From contig JAGTXO010000005.1 in the NCBI GenBank assembly GCA_019448385.1, forward strand, positions 1,426,001-1,490,000: DNA of 64,000 nt. Reading direction: 5' to 3'. The number at the start of each line of letters is the position of its first letter. The stretch's first letter is position 1. The translations under genes and the position numbers were made by a program. Below the pieces are notes generated by a model that saw only the letters and a program-made list of their open reading frames with translations, did no database searches and was not told where the DNA came from. Shown here piece by piece: positions 10,010 through 19,113 of the stretch. This DNA is from Diacronema lutheri. Taxonomy: Eukaryota > Haptophyta > Pavlovophyceae > Pavlovales > Pavlovaceae.

Positions 10010-10015
10010 TTCAAA
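10010..10015 (-). promoter_or_regulatory. TTTGAA element upstream of the FN3-like gene
   Basis: The sequence ttcaaagaacgtttgcagcc on the plus strand gives TTTGAA on the minus strand about 105 bp before the start at 9904. The same hexamer recurs in several other promoter gaps in this window. Confidence 0.3.
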
Positions 10016-10124
10016 GAACGTTTGCAGCCAGGACGGCAAGGATGCCGGCGGGCGGCGGGACGTGGGCACGCGGCATGGCGGACACCCACACACGCCTAGC
10101 CATCCCTCGCAGGCGTCAAATACT

Positions 10125-13100
10125 CTACTCGCTGTCGCCGGGGCCGTCCTCCCCGCCGCGCTCGGCCTCCGGCGCGCTCCCGCTATTGTCGCCGCTCGGT
10201 CCACCGCTTTCACGCGGCGCGCGCAGCGTGACGGCGGGCGAGAAGACGGCCGCGGACGCGCTCTGCTCCTTGCGCAGCCACTGCTCGATGAGCGCACGCG
10301 CCTTGCTCGCGGCCCACCGGTGTCCGAAGACGAGCAGCAGCCCTCGGCCGGCCGGCGCGTGCTCGCCCACCGTGCCGTGCGGCCGCTGCACGAGCACGGC
10401 GTGCGCGCCCGACTGCGCGCACAGCACGCCGAGCGGGCGGCCATGCTCGCGCAGCACGGTGCGCAGCTGCGATGGCGCGCGGAGGACGTACCCGCACCCC
10501 TCGGCGTGCCCGTACCGCACGTGGCAGAGCATGAGGCCGAGCGCGCGCGCGAGCCGCGCCTCAGGCCAAGCGCCCCAGCCCGGCCACGCGCCGGCGCCCG
10601 CGCCGCTCGCGCCGCCCAGCGCCTCCGACGCCTGCAGCACGACGTCGACGACGCGCCGGCCCGGCGGGCAGCTGACCGCCGCCTGCGCGAGCCGCACGTC
10701 CGCGAGCGCGCCAACCGCGCCAACGGCCGCCTCCCAGCGCGCGCGCAACCTCTCAGGCGCGTCGCCGCCCGGCGCGCAGTACCACCGGACGAGCACGAGA
10801 ATGTCCGGCGCGCACTCGCGCGCGGCGATCGCAAGCGCGTGCAGCACGGCGCCCTCGGCGAGCAGCTCGAGCGCCGACGAGATGCGCACGTGCGGCACGG
10901 GCGCTGGCACCCAGCGCACCGCGCAGCCGCCTGCCGCGCGCAGCGCCACCTCGTGCGCCAGCGCCCGCCCCATCGGCTGCAGCTCGTCTCGCTCCGCACC
11001 CTCGACAAACAGCTTGACACGCACGGCGGCGGCGCCGCCGCCGCCCGCCCTTTGCTTGCGCCCGCCCTCGCTCGCCTCGCTGCCCGCGCCTTCGTCCTCG
11101 TCTGCAAGCCACTTGCCGCTCGTGCCCGCGTCTGCATTACGCCCACCCGATTGGGGCCGAGGACGGCCGTAGAGCCGGTGACCGTCCAGCCGCGGCGTCC
11201 GACCGCCCGCCGCGGAGGCGGGCGACTGGCCGACACGCACGGTGCCTGTCGGGCCCCAGCCAACCGACGAAGGCGAGCGCGCGCCGCGCGGGCTGCGCAC
11301 GTCGCCGCGCGTGCGCGTCCGCGCGCCGCCGCCGCGGCGCCTCGAGTGCCGCTCGCTGCGCCCGTCTGAAGATGCCGCTGAGGCCGAGCCAGCAGAGGCG
11401 CGCCCGCTCTCGCGTCCGCTCGCGCCATCGCTCTCGCCGCCGCTCTCGGCGTACGATGCCTCGCGCTCGCTGTGCCACGCACCGCCGGTGGCGACGCCCT
11501 CGCCGTGCGCGGCCCCACCGCTCCGTGAGCCCGTCCAGCCGTCCCAGCTGCCGTGCGAGCGCGCGCGTTCAAAGGGGGAACCCGCGCGCGCGCTGCCGCC
11601 CAACTGCGCTGGCCTTTGGAACGGTGCGCCGCGTGGCGCGAAGGGCGAGCTCCAGCCCGCCTCGGCACGGCCGAGCTCCGACGCGCCCCACACGCCGCTC
11701 GCCGACGCGGGCGTGCGCGCGCCGCTCGCGCTCGCGCCGGCCGCGTCGCGCGCGGGCGTGCGTGCGCCCGGCCAATCGGGCGAGCCACGCCGCGAGTCGC
11801 CGCGTGCGTCGCGCCGGCTGATCGCATCGAGCAGCACGCCCGCGTGACTCATCGCATCGGAAACCTTGTGCGCGCGCGGCGAGAGCCGCCGCGCGTGCGC
11901 GCCGCTCAGCGTGCCGCCGCTCTCGCCCCCATCGCCACCGGCGCGCTCGAGCGCCCGGCCTCGCGCATCGCCCAAGCGGCTCGCGAGCGCGTGCCCCGAG
12001 CGTGTGCGCGCGGCCTGGCTGCCGCGCGGGCTGGCCGGCGACGGTGAACGCCGGCGTCGCTCCAGATCGAATGGCGGCGGCGACCCGCCACCCACCTCAC
12101 TCCCGTCGTACGGTGGCGCGCGCCCGCTCGCCCACGCGCCGGCGCGGCCGCTCGCTCCGGTCTCCGCCCACCGCTGCCGGCCGCCGCTCGCGTCGAGGCG
12201 ATCGGGCGAGCGGCTGCGGCCGCCATTGCGCGGAACGGGCGGCGCGCCTGGCGAAAGCGGCGGCGTGCGGTACCGTGCGTGCGCAGAGGGCGAGACAGGC
12301 GCCGCATCGTCACTGCGCGCGCCGAGCGATGCGCGCGGCGCGCTCGCCTGTGCGCGCATCGCACGCCACGTGCCCAACGGCCAGAGGGCGCTCACGCCGT
12401 CGCCCGTTTCCAGCTGCGGCACATCGCGCACGACCGGCACGCCGTCGCCGCGCTGCGCGGCGAGCAGTACTGCGCCGGGCGCGCGCCCGCTCGACGCGGG
12501 CGAGGTGGAGCGCGCGGGTCGCGCGCCGCCCTGCGCGCGCGACGGCGACAGAGGCGCGTCACCGCCACCTGGCGCGCGCGCGCGCGCGCTGAGGAGCGCC
12601 TCGACGTGGGCGAGCGAGACACGCCGGCTGCGGCCGGTGTAACTGTCGTGCCACACGAGCCCGCGCTCGGCATCGTCCTCCTCCTCGCTGCCGCCGCGGG
12701 CGCCGCGCGCCTCCGAACGTGGGGGCGTCGCGCGCGGCGTGCGTTGCCTCATCCATCGCCACGCGTCGCCTCCCGCGTCGCGCGCGCCGTCGTCGCCGTG
12801 CGAGTGGGACGAGGGCCAACCGGCGCTGGCAGGCGCGGTGCCGCTCCCATGCCGCATCTCCCAGTCCAGCTCGCGCTCACTCGTAGAGCCACGCGCGCCC
12901 AGCGGCTCGGCGTGTGGAGGCTGGTCGAACGGCGATGAGCCGTCGCGGCGGCTGTCGGTTCGTCGGTCGGCGATGGACGGCGCGTTGCCCTCGGCTGCGC
13001 CGAGCGAAAAGGTCGGCGCCGGGCTCACGCCCACGCGCTGCCCGCGGCCGCTGCGCGCTGCGCTGCGCGTGCCCGGCCTCGCGGCGCGCAGCGGCTCGAC

Positions 13101-13768
13101 TGACCGAAACGATTCGGTCGCGCCAACCCATCGCGCGCGTGCGGACGGCGTGCGCGCCGAGGGCGACGCCGCGGTGTTCAGTCGGAACCCTGCCGCGCGC
13201 GAAGTGCGGCGGACCGCGCGAGCGCACGCCGAGTGAGCGAGGCGCGTGCAAACCGGCCGGGGGGCTGGGGGTAGGGGGTTCACATCGTGGACGCGTGCGC
13301 CACTCACGGCGCGGGCGCGCACCAGGCATGCTGCTAGAGCGTGCGAGGCCGATGCGCGGCGCGGCTGGCTGCTCGGCGGTCGCGAGCGCCGGCTCGGGCT
13401 CGCGCGCAAACGGGACGCGGCCTCGGATCGGGCGCGCATCGTGCATCGGCGAGCGGCCGGCGTACGCGACGCGCGGAAGCCGCTTGAGCCTCCACGTGAT
13501 CGTTGGTCGACTGAGGCGCTGGCCCACACGCGCATAGTTGCGGTGGTGCTGCGAGCGTGGACGCGCAAGTGTGGACGCGGCAGCGCCGCAGTGGCGGCGT
13601 GGGGCGCGGCGCACGACCACGCGATGCACGGGCAGGTCAGCAGCGCGCGTGCGCCTTGACGCCAACTGCGAGGGCGCGAGGGCTGGGCGAGCATACACAC
13701 GCGTCGCACACGCGTACCTCGGCCGTGAGCAGCTGCCATGTCGAGAAAAGCTCGTCGTCGTCCGCCAT
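10125..13768 (-). CDS. Arg/Ser/Gly-rich protein with a conserved-looking C-terminal domain, three exons
   Basis: Exon 1 is 13768-13718 (MADDDELFSTWQLLTAE, donor gtacgc), exon 2 is 13518-13308 (donor gtgagt) and exon 3 is 13189-10125. The phases fit (0, then 1) and give 1108 residues. Residues 17-90 contain TITWRLKRLPRVAY, and about 750 residues of disordered Ser/Arg/Gly/Pro sequence follow, with repeated SPRxxR, RTP and RSPS motifs that look like phosphorylation sites. The last 320 residues are globular (VRVKLFVEGAERDELQPMGR, DILVLVRWYC, RRVVDVVLQASEAL, LLLVFGHRWAASKARALIEQW). I recognise no family. The tripartite structure was chosen because each exon is coding-like and each junction is GT-AG; RNA evidence could revise it. 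It is head-to-head (82 bp) with the mpaB-prime-like gene. Confidence 0.55.
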
Positions 13769-13850
13769 GCGGCTTCTCGCCTCCGATGCAACGGGGTCGC
13801 CGCACGCCGAGGCCGTCGAGGCGATTTGAAACCTGCAAAAACAGAGCAGC
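13769..13850. promoter_or_regulatory. 82-bp bidirectional promoter gap with TTTGAA
   Basis: The gap separates two divergent ATGs and contains TTTGAAACCTGCAAAAAC (TTTGAA at 13825-13830), nearly the same string as upstream of the CKAP2-like gene (TTTGAACCTGCAAG). No TATA box is seen. Confidence 0.4.
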
Positions 13851-15107
13851 ATGGAGTTCTTGAGGCGAGGAGGTTGGCGTGGCGCGACCACGGATCACGA
13901 CTGGTCGAGCGCGCGCCGTGCGCTGCACGCCGCCGCGGCCCTGCGTCCGAGGAGCAAGTCACCCTTCGCTTGTACAGACGAGCACATCTCGCCCGACGCG
14001 CTGCGCGCGGCGCGGTCGACGGCCGACCCGCTATTTGACGACGCCCTCGACGCCGACCGCATCGACGACACGTGTGACGCCGTTGCGAGCTGTGCGGGCG
14101 GCGCGTCGTACGCGCCGCCTGTGCTCGCCGCTTTGGTCGCCGCGCTCGCGCACCCGCCCGCGTGGGTGGACTGGGACCAGGTTCGGGTCGGGCAGGACGT
14201 GTTCGCACGCTACTTGCCGGCGTGCACGGCCACGCTGTACCACCTGAGCCTCGTCGGCGGCTTTAGCGCGGAGCGGATCGCGCGCGTCGTCGCGTCGACG
14301 GGCTATCTTAACGGTAACGGGCGCGACGTGCTCGCGCGCATCCTCGAGACCGCCACCTTCCTCGCGCACGTGACCGAGCCGGGCGGGCTCCGGCCGCACA
14401 GGCCGGGCTGGACGGCGGCGCTGCGCGTGCGGCTGCTCCATTGCCGCGTGCGCAGGCGGCTCCGCCGCTCGTGCGCGTGGGACGCGCGCGCGTGGGACGA
14501 GCCGATCAATGCCGCGCAGCTCGCGGTCACGCAGCTCGCCTTCTCCGCGATGGTCCTCTCGGGCGTGCAGCTCCTCGCGGGCGCGCCTTTGCCGCAGGCG
14601 CAGCAGGATGGATACTTGCACTTGTGGCGGTACATCGGCTGGCTGCTCGGCATCCCGGACGAGCACAACGCGTGCGTCTCCGCGCGCACGGCGCAGGCGC
14701 ACCTCGAGAGCCACCTCAGCTACCTGATCGAGCCGGGGCCGATCGGCATGGGCGTCGCACACGCGGTGCTCGCGCTCCGGCTGCCGTCGGGCGAGCCGGA
14801 GGCGCGCTTCGCGCAGCGCGTGCACGTCTGCCGTGCCTTCATTGGCGACGACCTCGCCGACTCGCTCCGGCTGCCCCGCCCCCGGCGCGCGCGCGACATC
14901 TTCCTGGGCCGTATCGAGCTGCGCCTTCTCTCCGCGTACAGCCAGCTGTGCACGCTGCCTGTGCTCGGCCAGGTCCTGCTTCGGGTGCACCGCTGGGGCC
15001 TGCGCCTCCTCGCCGCGCGCTCGACGCGCTTTGGCTTCCCGCTTCGGCGCGAGCCTCTCATCGAACACATGGCGCGAGCTTCCGAGTGCCCGTTCATCGC
15101 TGGCTGA
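13851..15107 (+). CDS. DUF2236 / mpaB-prime / rubber-oxygenase-type protein
   Basis: 418 residues in one exon. The DUF2236 (MPAB_Lcp catalytic) pattern is visible: an N-terminal ADPLFDDALDADR; the helical core RYLPACTATLYHLSLVGGFS, ARVVASTGYL and ARILETATFLAHV; then GWTAALRVRLLHCRVRR carrying the conserved His, and later WRYIGWLLGIPDEHN. The family contains latex-clearing oxygenase, the ER oxygenase MpaB-prime and many uncharacterised proteins; a b-type heme bound by the conserved His is typical. The substrate here is unknown. A 30-nt C tract begins 7 bp after the stop, in the gap before the convergent NUDCD3 gene. Confidence 0.75.
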   Translation: MEFLRRGGWRGATTDHDWSSARRALHAAAALRPRSKSPFACTDEHISPDALRAARSTADPLFDDALDADRIDDTCDAVASCAGGASYAPPVLAALVAALAHPPAWVDWDQVRVGQDVFARYLPACTATLYHLSLVGGFSAERIARVVASTGYLNGNGRDVLARILETATFLAHVTEPGGLRPHRPGWTAALRVRLLHCRVRRRLRRSCAWDARAWDEPINAAQLAVTQLAFSAMVLSGVQLLAGAPLPQAQQDGYLHLWRYIGWLLGIPDEHNACVSARTAQAHLESHLSYLIEPGPIGMGVAHAVLALRLPSGEPEARFAQRVHVCRAFIGDDLADSLRLPRPRRARDIFLGRIELRLLSAYSQLCTLPVLGQVLLRVHRWGLRLLAARSTRFGFPLRREPLIEHMARASECPFIAG

Positions 15108-15113
15108 CTCGCC

Positions 15114-15114
<1 letters not shown>

Positions 15115-15144
<30 letters not shown>
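15115..15144. repeat. Homopolymer C tract, 30 nt
   Basis: Thirty consecutive C on the plus strand (G on the minus) fill part of the 96-bp gap between two convergent genes. Two similar tracts elsewhere in the window are also in convergent gaps. Confidence 0.97.
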
Positions 15145-15145
<1 letters not shown>

Positions 15146-15203
15146 CCGAGGTGACACACGTTTTGACTGCCCATCTTTCCACCGCCCGGAGGGCCGCCTG
15201 TCA

Positions 15204-16533
15204 TCATTCCGGCATCTCCTGATTGCGCGGCGCCGCCCCGCTCGGCGGCGTGGGGCGCGCCGGTCCGGCCGGCCCATCCACGTGCGGCATGCCGGGGATC
15301 TCGTCTGTTTGAGGCGTGCTGCCCATGTTGCCCAGCACGGACGGATTGAACGGCGTGCCCTTGAAGGGCGAGCCTTCCGCATCCCACGCCTGCGCGCCGG
15401 TGGCGCGCCGGCGGGCGCGCGCGCGCGCAGGCGACGGGCGCGGCGCACGGTCGGTCGGGCGTGGCACGTGCAGCGGTGGGCGCCCCGAGTGCGCGCCGCG
15501 CGCGGCGCGCGCGCGCACGCTCTTCAGCACGTCCATCTGCTTGAGCTCGTCCGATGTGGGCAGCCCCTTGCGCTTTTGCTCCTGGTCGAACATGATCTTT
15601 CGGATCGCGCCCTGCGTCTCGCCGTCGTAGTCGTCGACGCGCTTGACCGAATCGACGGCGGTCGTGTCGATCTCGACGTCACCGTGCAGCGCCGACTTCC
15701 ACCAGCACTCGCGCTCCTTCTCGAGGTAGATGGTGCACTTGCCGTCGTTGAAGTTCCAGAAGCTCTGCTCCGTCTTCACCTGCTCCCAGATGCATTGGCC
15801 GTTGCGGTCGTCGCATGGGTAGTCGGCGTCGAGGACGGGCTCGCCGCGCCCGCGCACGTCGAGGCGCAGGTGGCGGCGGCCGATCGAGCAGGTGATGTCG
15901 CGCGAGCGCGTGCCCGTGGGCAGCGGGACCGCAATAGTTACGTCGCCCACCGTCTGCTCCCACACGTACTTGTCCGTCTGTCCGCCATTGTACGTGGACT
16001 CGAGCGCGACCGTCGCTGGGAGGTGCGAGTCGCGCACAGCAGACAGCGCGCGCGCGTCGACGGTGCGCGCCCCAGCGTGCGGCATGGGCGGCGCGGTCGC
16101 GGCCGGCGCTGGCTCGAGCGCGGCAGGCGCGCCCGCGTCCAAGCTCAGCGGGGCGTCGGGCGGCGTGGCGGCGGCCACGCGGGCGATCGCCGGCTTGGCC
16201 GCCTTGGGAGCGGCCCTCGCCTGCTTGGCGCGCGCCTCGAGGGCTAGCTTTTCATACTTACGAAAGTGGCCAAGCACGAGCTTCTCCGCGACCCCTGGCG
16301 CAAAGCCCATGTTCTCTCCCGGCTTCATCTCGTGGTAAAAGTCCGTCTTGCGGTAGAGGAAGCTGAAGATGGCGTCGAGGAGCGGCCCGATGCCGCCCGC
16401 GCGGCCGGCGATCATCATCAGGAGCTGCGCGGCCGGCAAGAGAGGGCGCGTTGCGCGGTGCGGCGTCAGCTCGCGCGCGAGAGAGAGCCACGAGGAGCGC
16501 GCCGCCCGCCCTCACCTCGTCGTGCTCCGTCAT
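15204..16533 (-). CDS. NUDCD3: NudC-domain-containing protein 3
   Basis: Exons 16533-16516, 16424-15519 and 15389-15204 have GT-AG junctions all in phase 0 and give 369 residues. Exon 1 encodes only MTEHDE. The N-terminal NUDCD3 signature is clear: LLDAIFSFLYRKTDFYHEM followed by MGFAPGVAEKLVLGHFRKYE. A CS/p23-like domain follows (YVWEQTVGDVTIAVPLP, IGRRHLRLDVRG, DGKCTIYLEKERECWWKSAL), then the post-CS tail (VDDYDGETQGAIRKIMFDQ, LKQMDVLK, SPFKGTPFNPSVLGNMG). NUDCD3 is an HSP90-associated chaperone that stabilises dynein intermediate chain, which fits the ciliary genes nearby. The length agrees with the human protein (about 360 residues). Confidence 0.9.
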
Positions 16534-16779
16534 GACAAGTCTCGACACGCTCTCTGGCGGCCGTTGGGAGCCGGCGCGAGCCGATGGTGACTAATAAGTA
16601 ATAAGTGAACTCTCAAAGTCTGGCACTGACTCCAGTCACTGTTCCACGCCATCGCGCGCACTTGGGGTGCGTGAGTGGCCGGGGCGAGAGAGCGCGCCAT
16701 CGACCAGGCATGCGCCCGGCCGGGCTCGCCCCTCGCCGTCGCGCGCGCACCCGCCTGGGCGGGCGCGCGCGCGCGAGCC
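16534..16779. other. Gene-less spacer upstream of NUDCD3
   Basis: Holds the NUDCD3 promoter side (an AT-richer patch with tandem taataag around 16592-16604) and the distal end of the thioredoxin reductase 3' untranslated region. No further gene is seen. Confidence 0.6.
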
Positions 16780-16865
16780 CGCCGCTCCACCGACTTCCTG
16801 TCGGGCCGCCCGCGTTGGCGAAGTCGCCAGTTGCGCGGGAGCCGTCATTTGGTGCCGCCACGCGC
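16780..16865 (-). promoter_or_regulatory. SECIS-like element (type II) in the thioredoxin reductase 3' UTR
   Basis: On the minus strand, about 225 nt after the TAA stop, the sequence reads AAATGAC (AUGA quartet at 16848-16845), then GGCTCCCGCG, an unpaired CAAC, a mini-helix TGGCGA/TCGCCA, then CGCGGGCGGCC and the 3' quartet CGAC (16803-16800). CCCGCG pairs with CGCGGG; with one bulged C the helix continues to the quartet, and CACC/GGTG can form the lower stem. Twelve nucleotides separate the AUGA from the apical AA, as in eukaryotic SECIS elements. These recruit SBP2 and eEFSec to recode UGA as selenocysteine. The gene upstream has a UGA one codon before the true stop, exactly where thioredoxin reductase has Sec. 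Confidence 0.8.
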
Positions 16866-17072
16866 GCCGCGAAAGCGGCGGCATGGCGGCGGGTCGGCGG
16901 TGCGACGGGCCTGCTCAGAGGCTGAGCGGCCGTCCAGTTGCACGGCGCGCGGCCGCGGCGCACGCGGGCGCGCGCGCGGGAGGGGCCGGCCAGGCGCGAC
17001 GCCCGGCTGCCCCTCCCGCGCGCTGCCCGCGCGCGCGCGCGGCGGTGCGCGCCGTGCCGCCCGGGCGGCCGC

Positions 17073-18960
17073 TTAGCCTCAGCAGCCCGCCTTCTCGGCG
17101 CTCTCGCCGGAAGCCTTGGTCACCTTGAGCGTCGTGAACTCCTCCGCGACGGTGGGGTGGATACCGACCGTGTCGTCAAAGGCTTCCTTGGTCGCGCCGC
17201 AGCGCATCGCGACGGCAAAGCCCTGCGTCACCTCGCCAGCACCCGGCCCGACCACGTGGAAGCCGATCACCCGCTCGCTGTCGAGCTTGTTGACGACGAG
17301 CTTAGCGTAGCACGCATTGTCACCCCTGTGCGGCAACGTCCACTCGAGCGGCTTGAAGAAGGCGTGGTACACGTCGACATTGGGCTGCGCGTCGCGGCGC
17401 GCGGCGCGCGGGTGCGACGCGGCGTGGCGCGCGGATGGAAGGCGTCGGCGCGAGGCGGGAGGCGCGCGCGCGGATGGAAGGATGGAAGGAAGGAAGGAAG
17501 GAAGGAACGAGGGAAGGAAGGATGGATGGAGCGGTGTGCTGCGTACCTCGCCAAAGCGTAGGATCGCCTCCTCCTCCGAGAAGCCGATGCAGCCGTACTC
17601 GATGGGCGCGAAGACAGTGGTGGGCACGAGGTTGTAGTCCATCCGCTTGGTGCTGCCGCCGTACAGCCGCCTGGCGAGTAGCTTGCCCGCCTGAATGGCC
17701 ACGGGCGTGAGCTCCGGACGGCCGTCAAGGATGTCACCGATCGCGTAGATATGCGGCACGCTCGTCTGCTCGTCGACGGCAATCACCTTGCCGCTCTTCG
17801 GGCTGAGCTGCACGCCCGTCCGGTCGAGCCCGATCTTGTGCGTCTCCGGGTCGCGCCCAATCGCGACGAGCACCGTGTCGTAGACGCCCTCGGCCGTCGA
17901 GCCGTCGGAGAGCTCCCACGTGACGCGCTTGCGCCCCTCAGCAGTTGGTTCGATGCGCGTGGGCACGGCGCCCTCAATGAAGGCGGTGCCGTGCTCCTGC
18001 ATGTACTTCTTCACGAGCCCGGCCATCTGCTGATCAAACCCGCGCAGCGGGATCGAGCGCATGAGCACGGTTGCGCGCATGCCGAGGCCCGTGATGAAGC
18101 CAGCGCACTCGAGCGAGATGTAGCTCGCGCCAATGCACAGCGTCTCGCCCGGCGGCGCGGCGAGGGAGAAGACGTCGTCCGAGCTGATCGTGTGCTCCTT
18201 TCCCCCCGGAATGTCCGGGTAGCGCGGCCGGCCGCCCGTGGCAATCACAAAGCGCGCGGCCGTGAGCTCGGTCGTCGCACCCTTCTTGTCGGTGCACTGC
18301 ACGGTGTGCGCGTCCTTAAAGACGGCGTACGAGTTGAGGTACTTGACGCTCTCGCTCATGAGCTCGGAGCGGTAGCCAAAGTTGATCGACTTGATGTGCA
18401 TCTGCACGTTCTCCACCATGCGCTCCCAATTGTGCGTGCGCGCGCCCATGTCCCACCCAAAGGCCTCGGCGTCGGCCGCTGCCTCGCCATGCATCGCCGC
18501 CTGGTGCATCAGCTTCTTGGGGATGCAGCCCACGTTGACGCACGTGCCGCCGAGACCCCACTTGGTGCCAATCGGCGAGGGCTGCACGAAATCGCACAGC
18601 GCCACCTTGGCGCCCAGCTTGGCCGCGTTCTTGGCGCACGAGAGGCCGCCCGAGCCGCCGCCGATCACCTACGCGCGCGGCGGCAGCGCGCGCGGGGGCC
18701 GCGGCGGAGGAGCGCGCGTGGTGGAGCCAGCGGCGCGCTGAGCACGCGTGCGACGCACGCGCGCGACCCAATGCACTCGCCGCCGCCACGCGCGAACAGA
18801 GGGCATGGTGCGCACGCGCGCGCGCGCACGCGCGCACGATCAGGTCATAGTCGTAGCTGTGCGGTGCGTCCATACCGTCGGGCACTGCCGACGGCGGCAT
18901 GGCCGCGGAGGCGCCACCATCAGCCGGGCCAACCGAGTTGCCCGTGAGCCAGGATAACAT
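17073..18960 (-). CDS. TXNRD: Thioredoxin reductase, selenoprotein (C-terminal Gly-Cys-Sec-Gly)
   Basis: Exons 18960-18838, 18668-17547 and 17384-17073, all phase 0 with GT-AG ends, give 518 residues. The FAD-binding GGGSGG follows YDYDLIV; the redox motif is GGTCVNVGCIPKK; the NADPH domain has IGASYISLECAG; ATGGRPRYP and YAIGDI are present; and the dimer domain ends HPTVAEEFTTL. After AGC the frame reads TGA (17081-17079), GGC, TAA, so with UGA as Sec the tail is GCUG, the signature of large thioredoxin reductases rather than glutathione reductase. A SECIS-like hairpin lies downstream. The enzyme reduces thioredoxin with NADPH. The second intron (17546-17385) contains a GGAA/TTCC tetranucleotide array that is open in frame. 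An annotator stopping at TGA would lose the last two residues. Confidence 0.9.
17470..17530. repeat. GGAA/GGAT tetranucleotide array
   Basis: Imperfect ggaaggaa/ggatgga units lie inside the last thioredoxin reductase intron. Conceptual translation yields Pro-Ser-Phe-Leu repeats, which are not part of the protein. Confidence 0.9.
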
Positions 18961-19113
18961 GGGCAGCCTCCCGCGGAGCGCGGGCTCGACACGAGCGGCC
19001 GCCCTTCTACCGGCGCTCGCGAGGAGGATGGCGCGCTCGCCGCTTCGCGGCAACACCAGACTGCCCCGATTTCATTTGCCGACACGATGGCGGCCCAGAG
19101 AGGTCATCACTCA

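Noticed and set aside
9905-11827. Minus-strand extension of the FN3-like frame
   Set aside because: It overlaps exon 3 of the Arg/Ser-rich gene in another frame and lacks coding sense; the signal peptide at 9904 marks the true start.
17073-18960. Glutathione reductase ending at the TGA
   Set aside because: The in-frame TGA-GGC-TAA after Gly-Cys and the downstream SECIS-like hairpin fit thioredoxin reductase with selenocysteine better.
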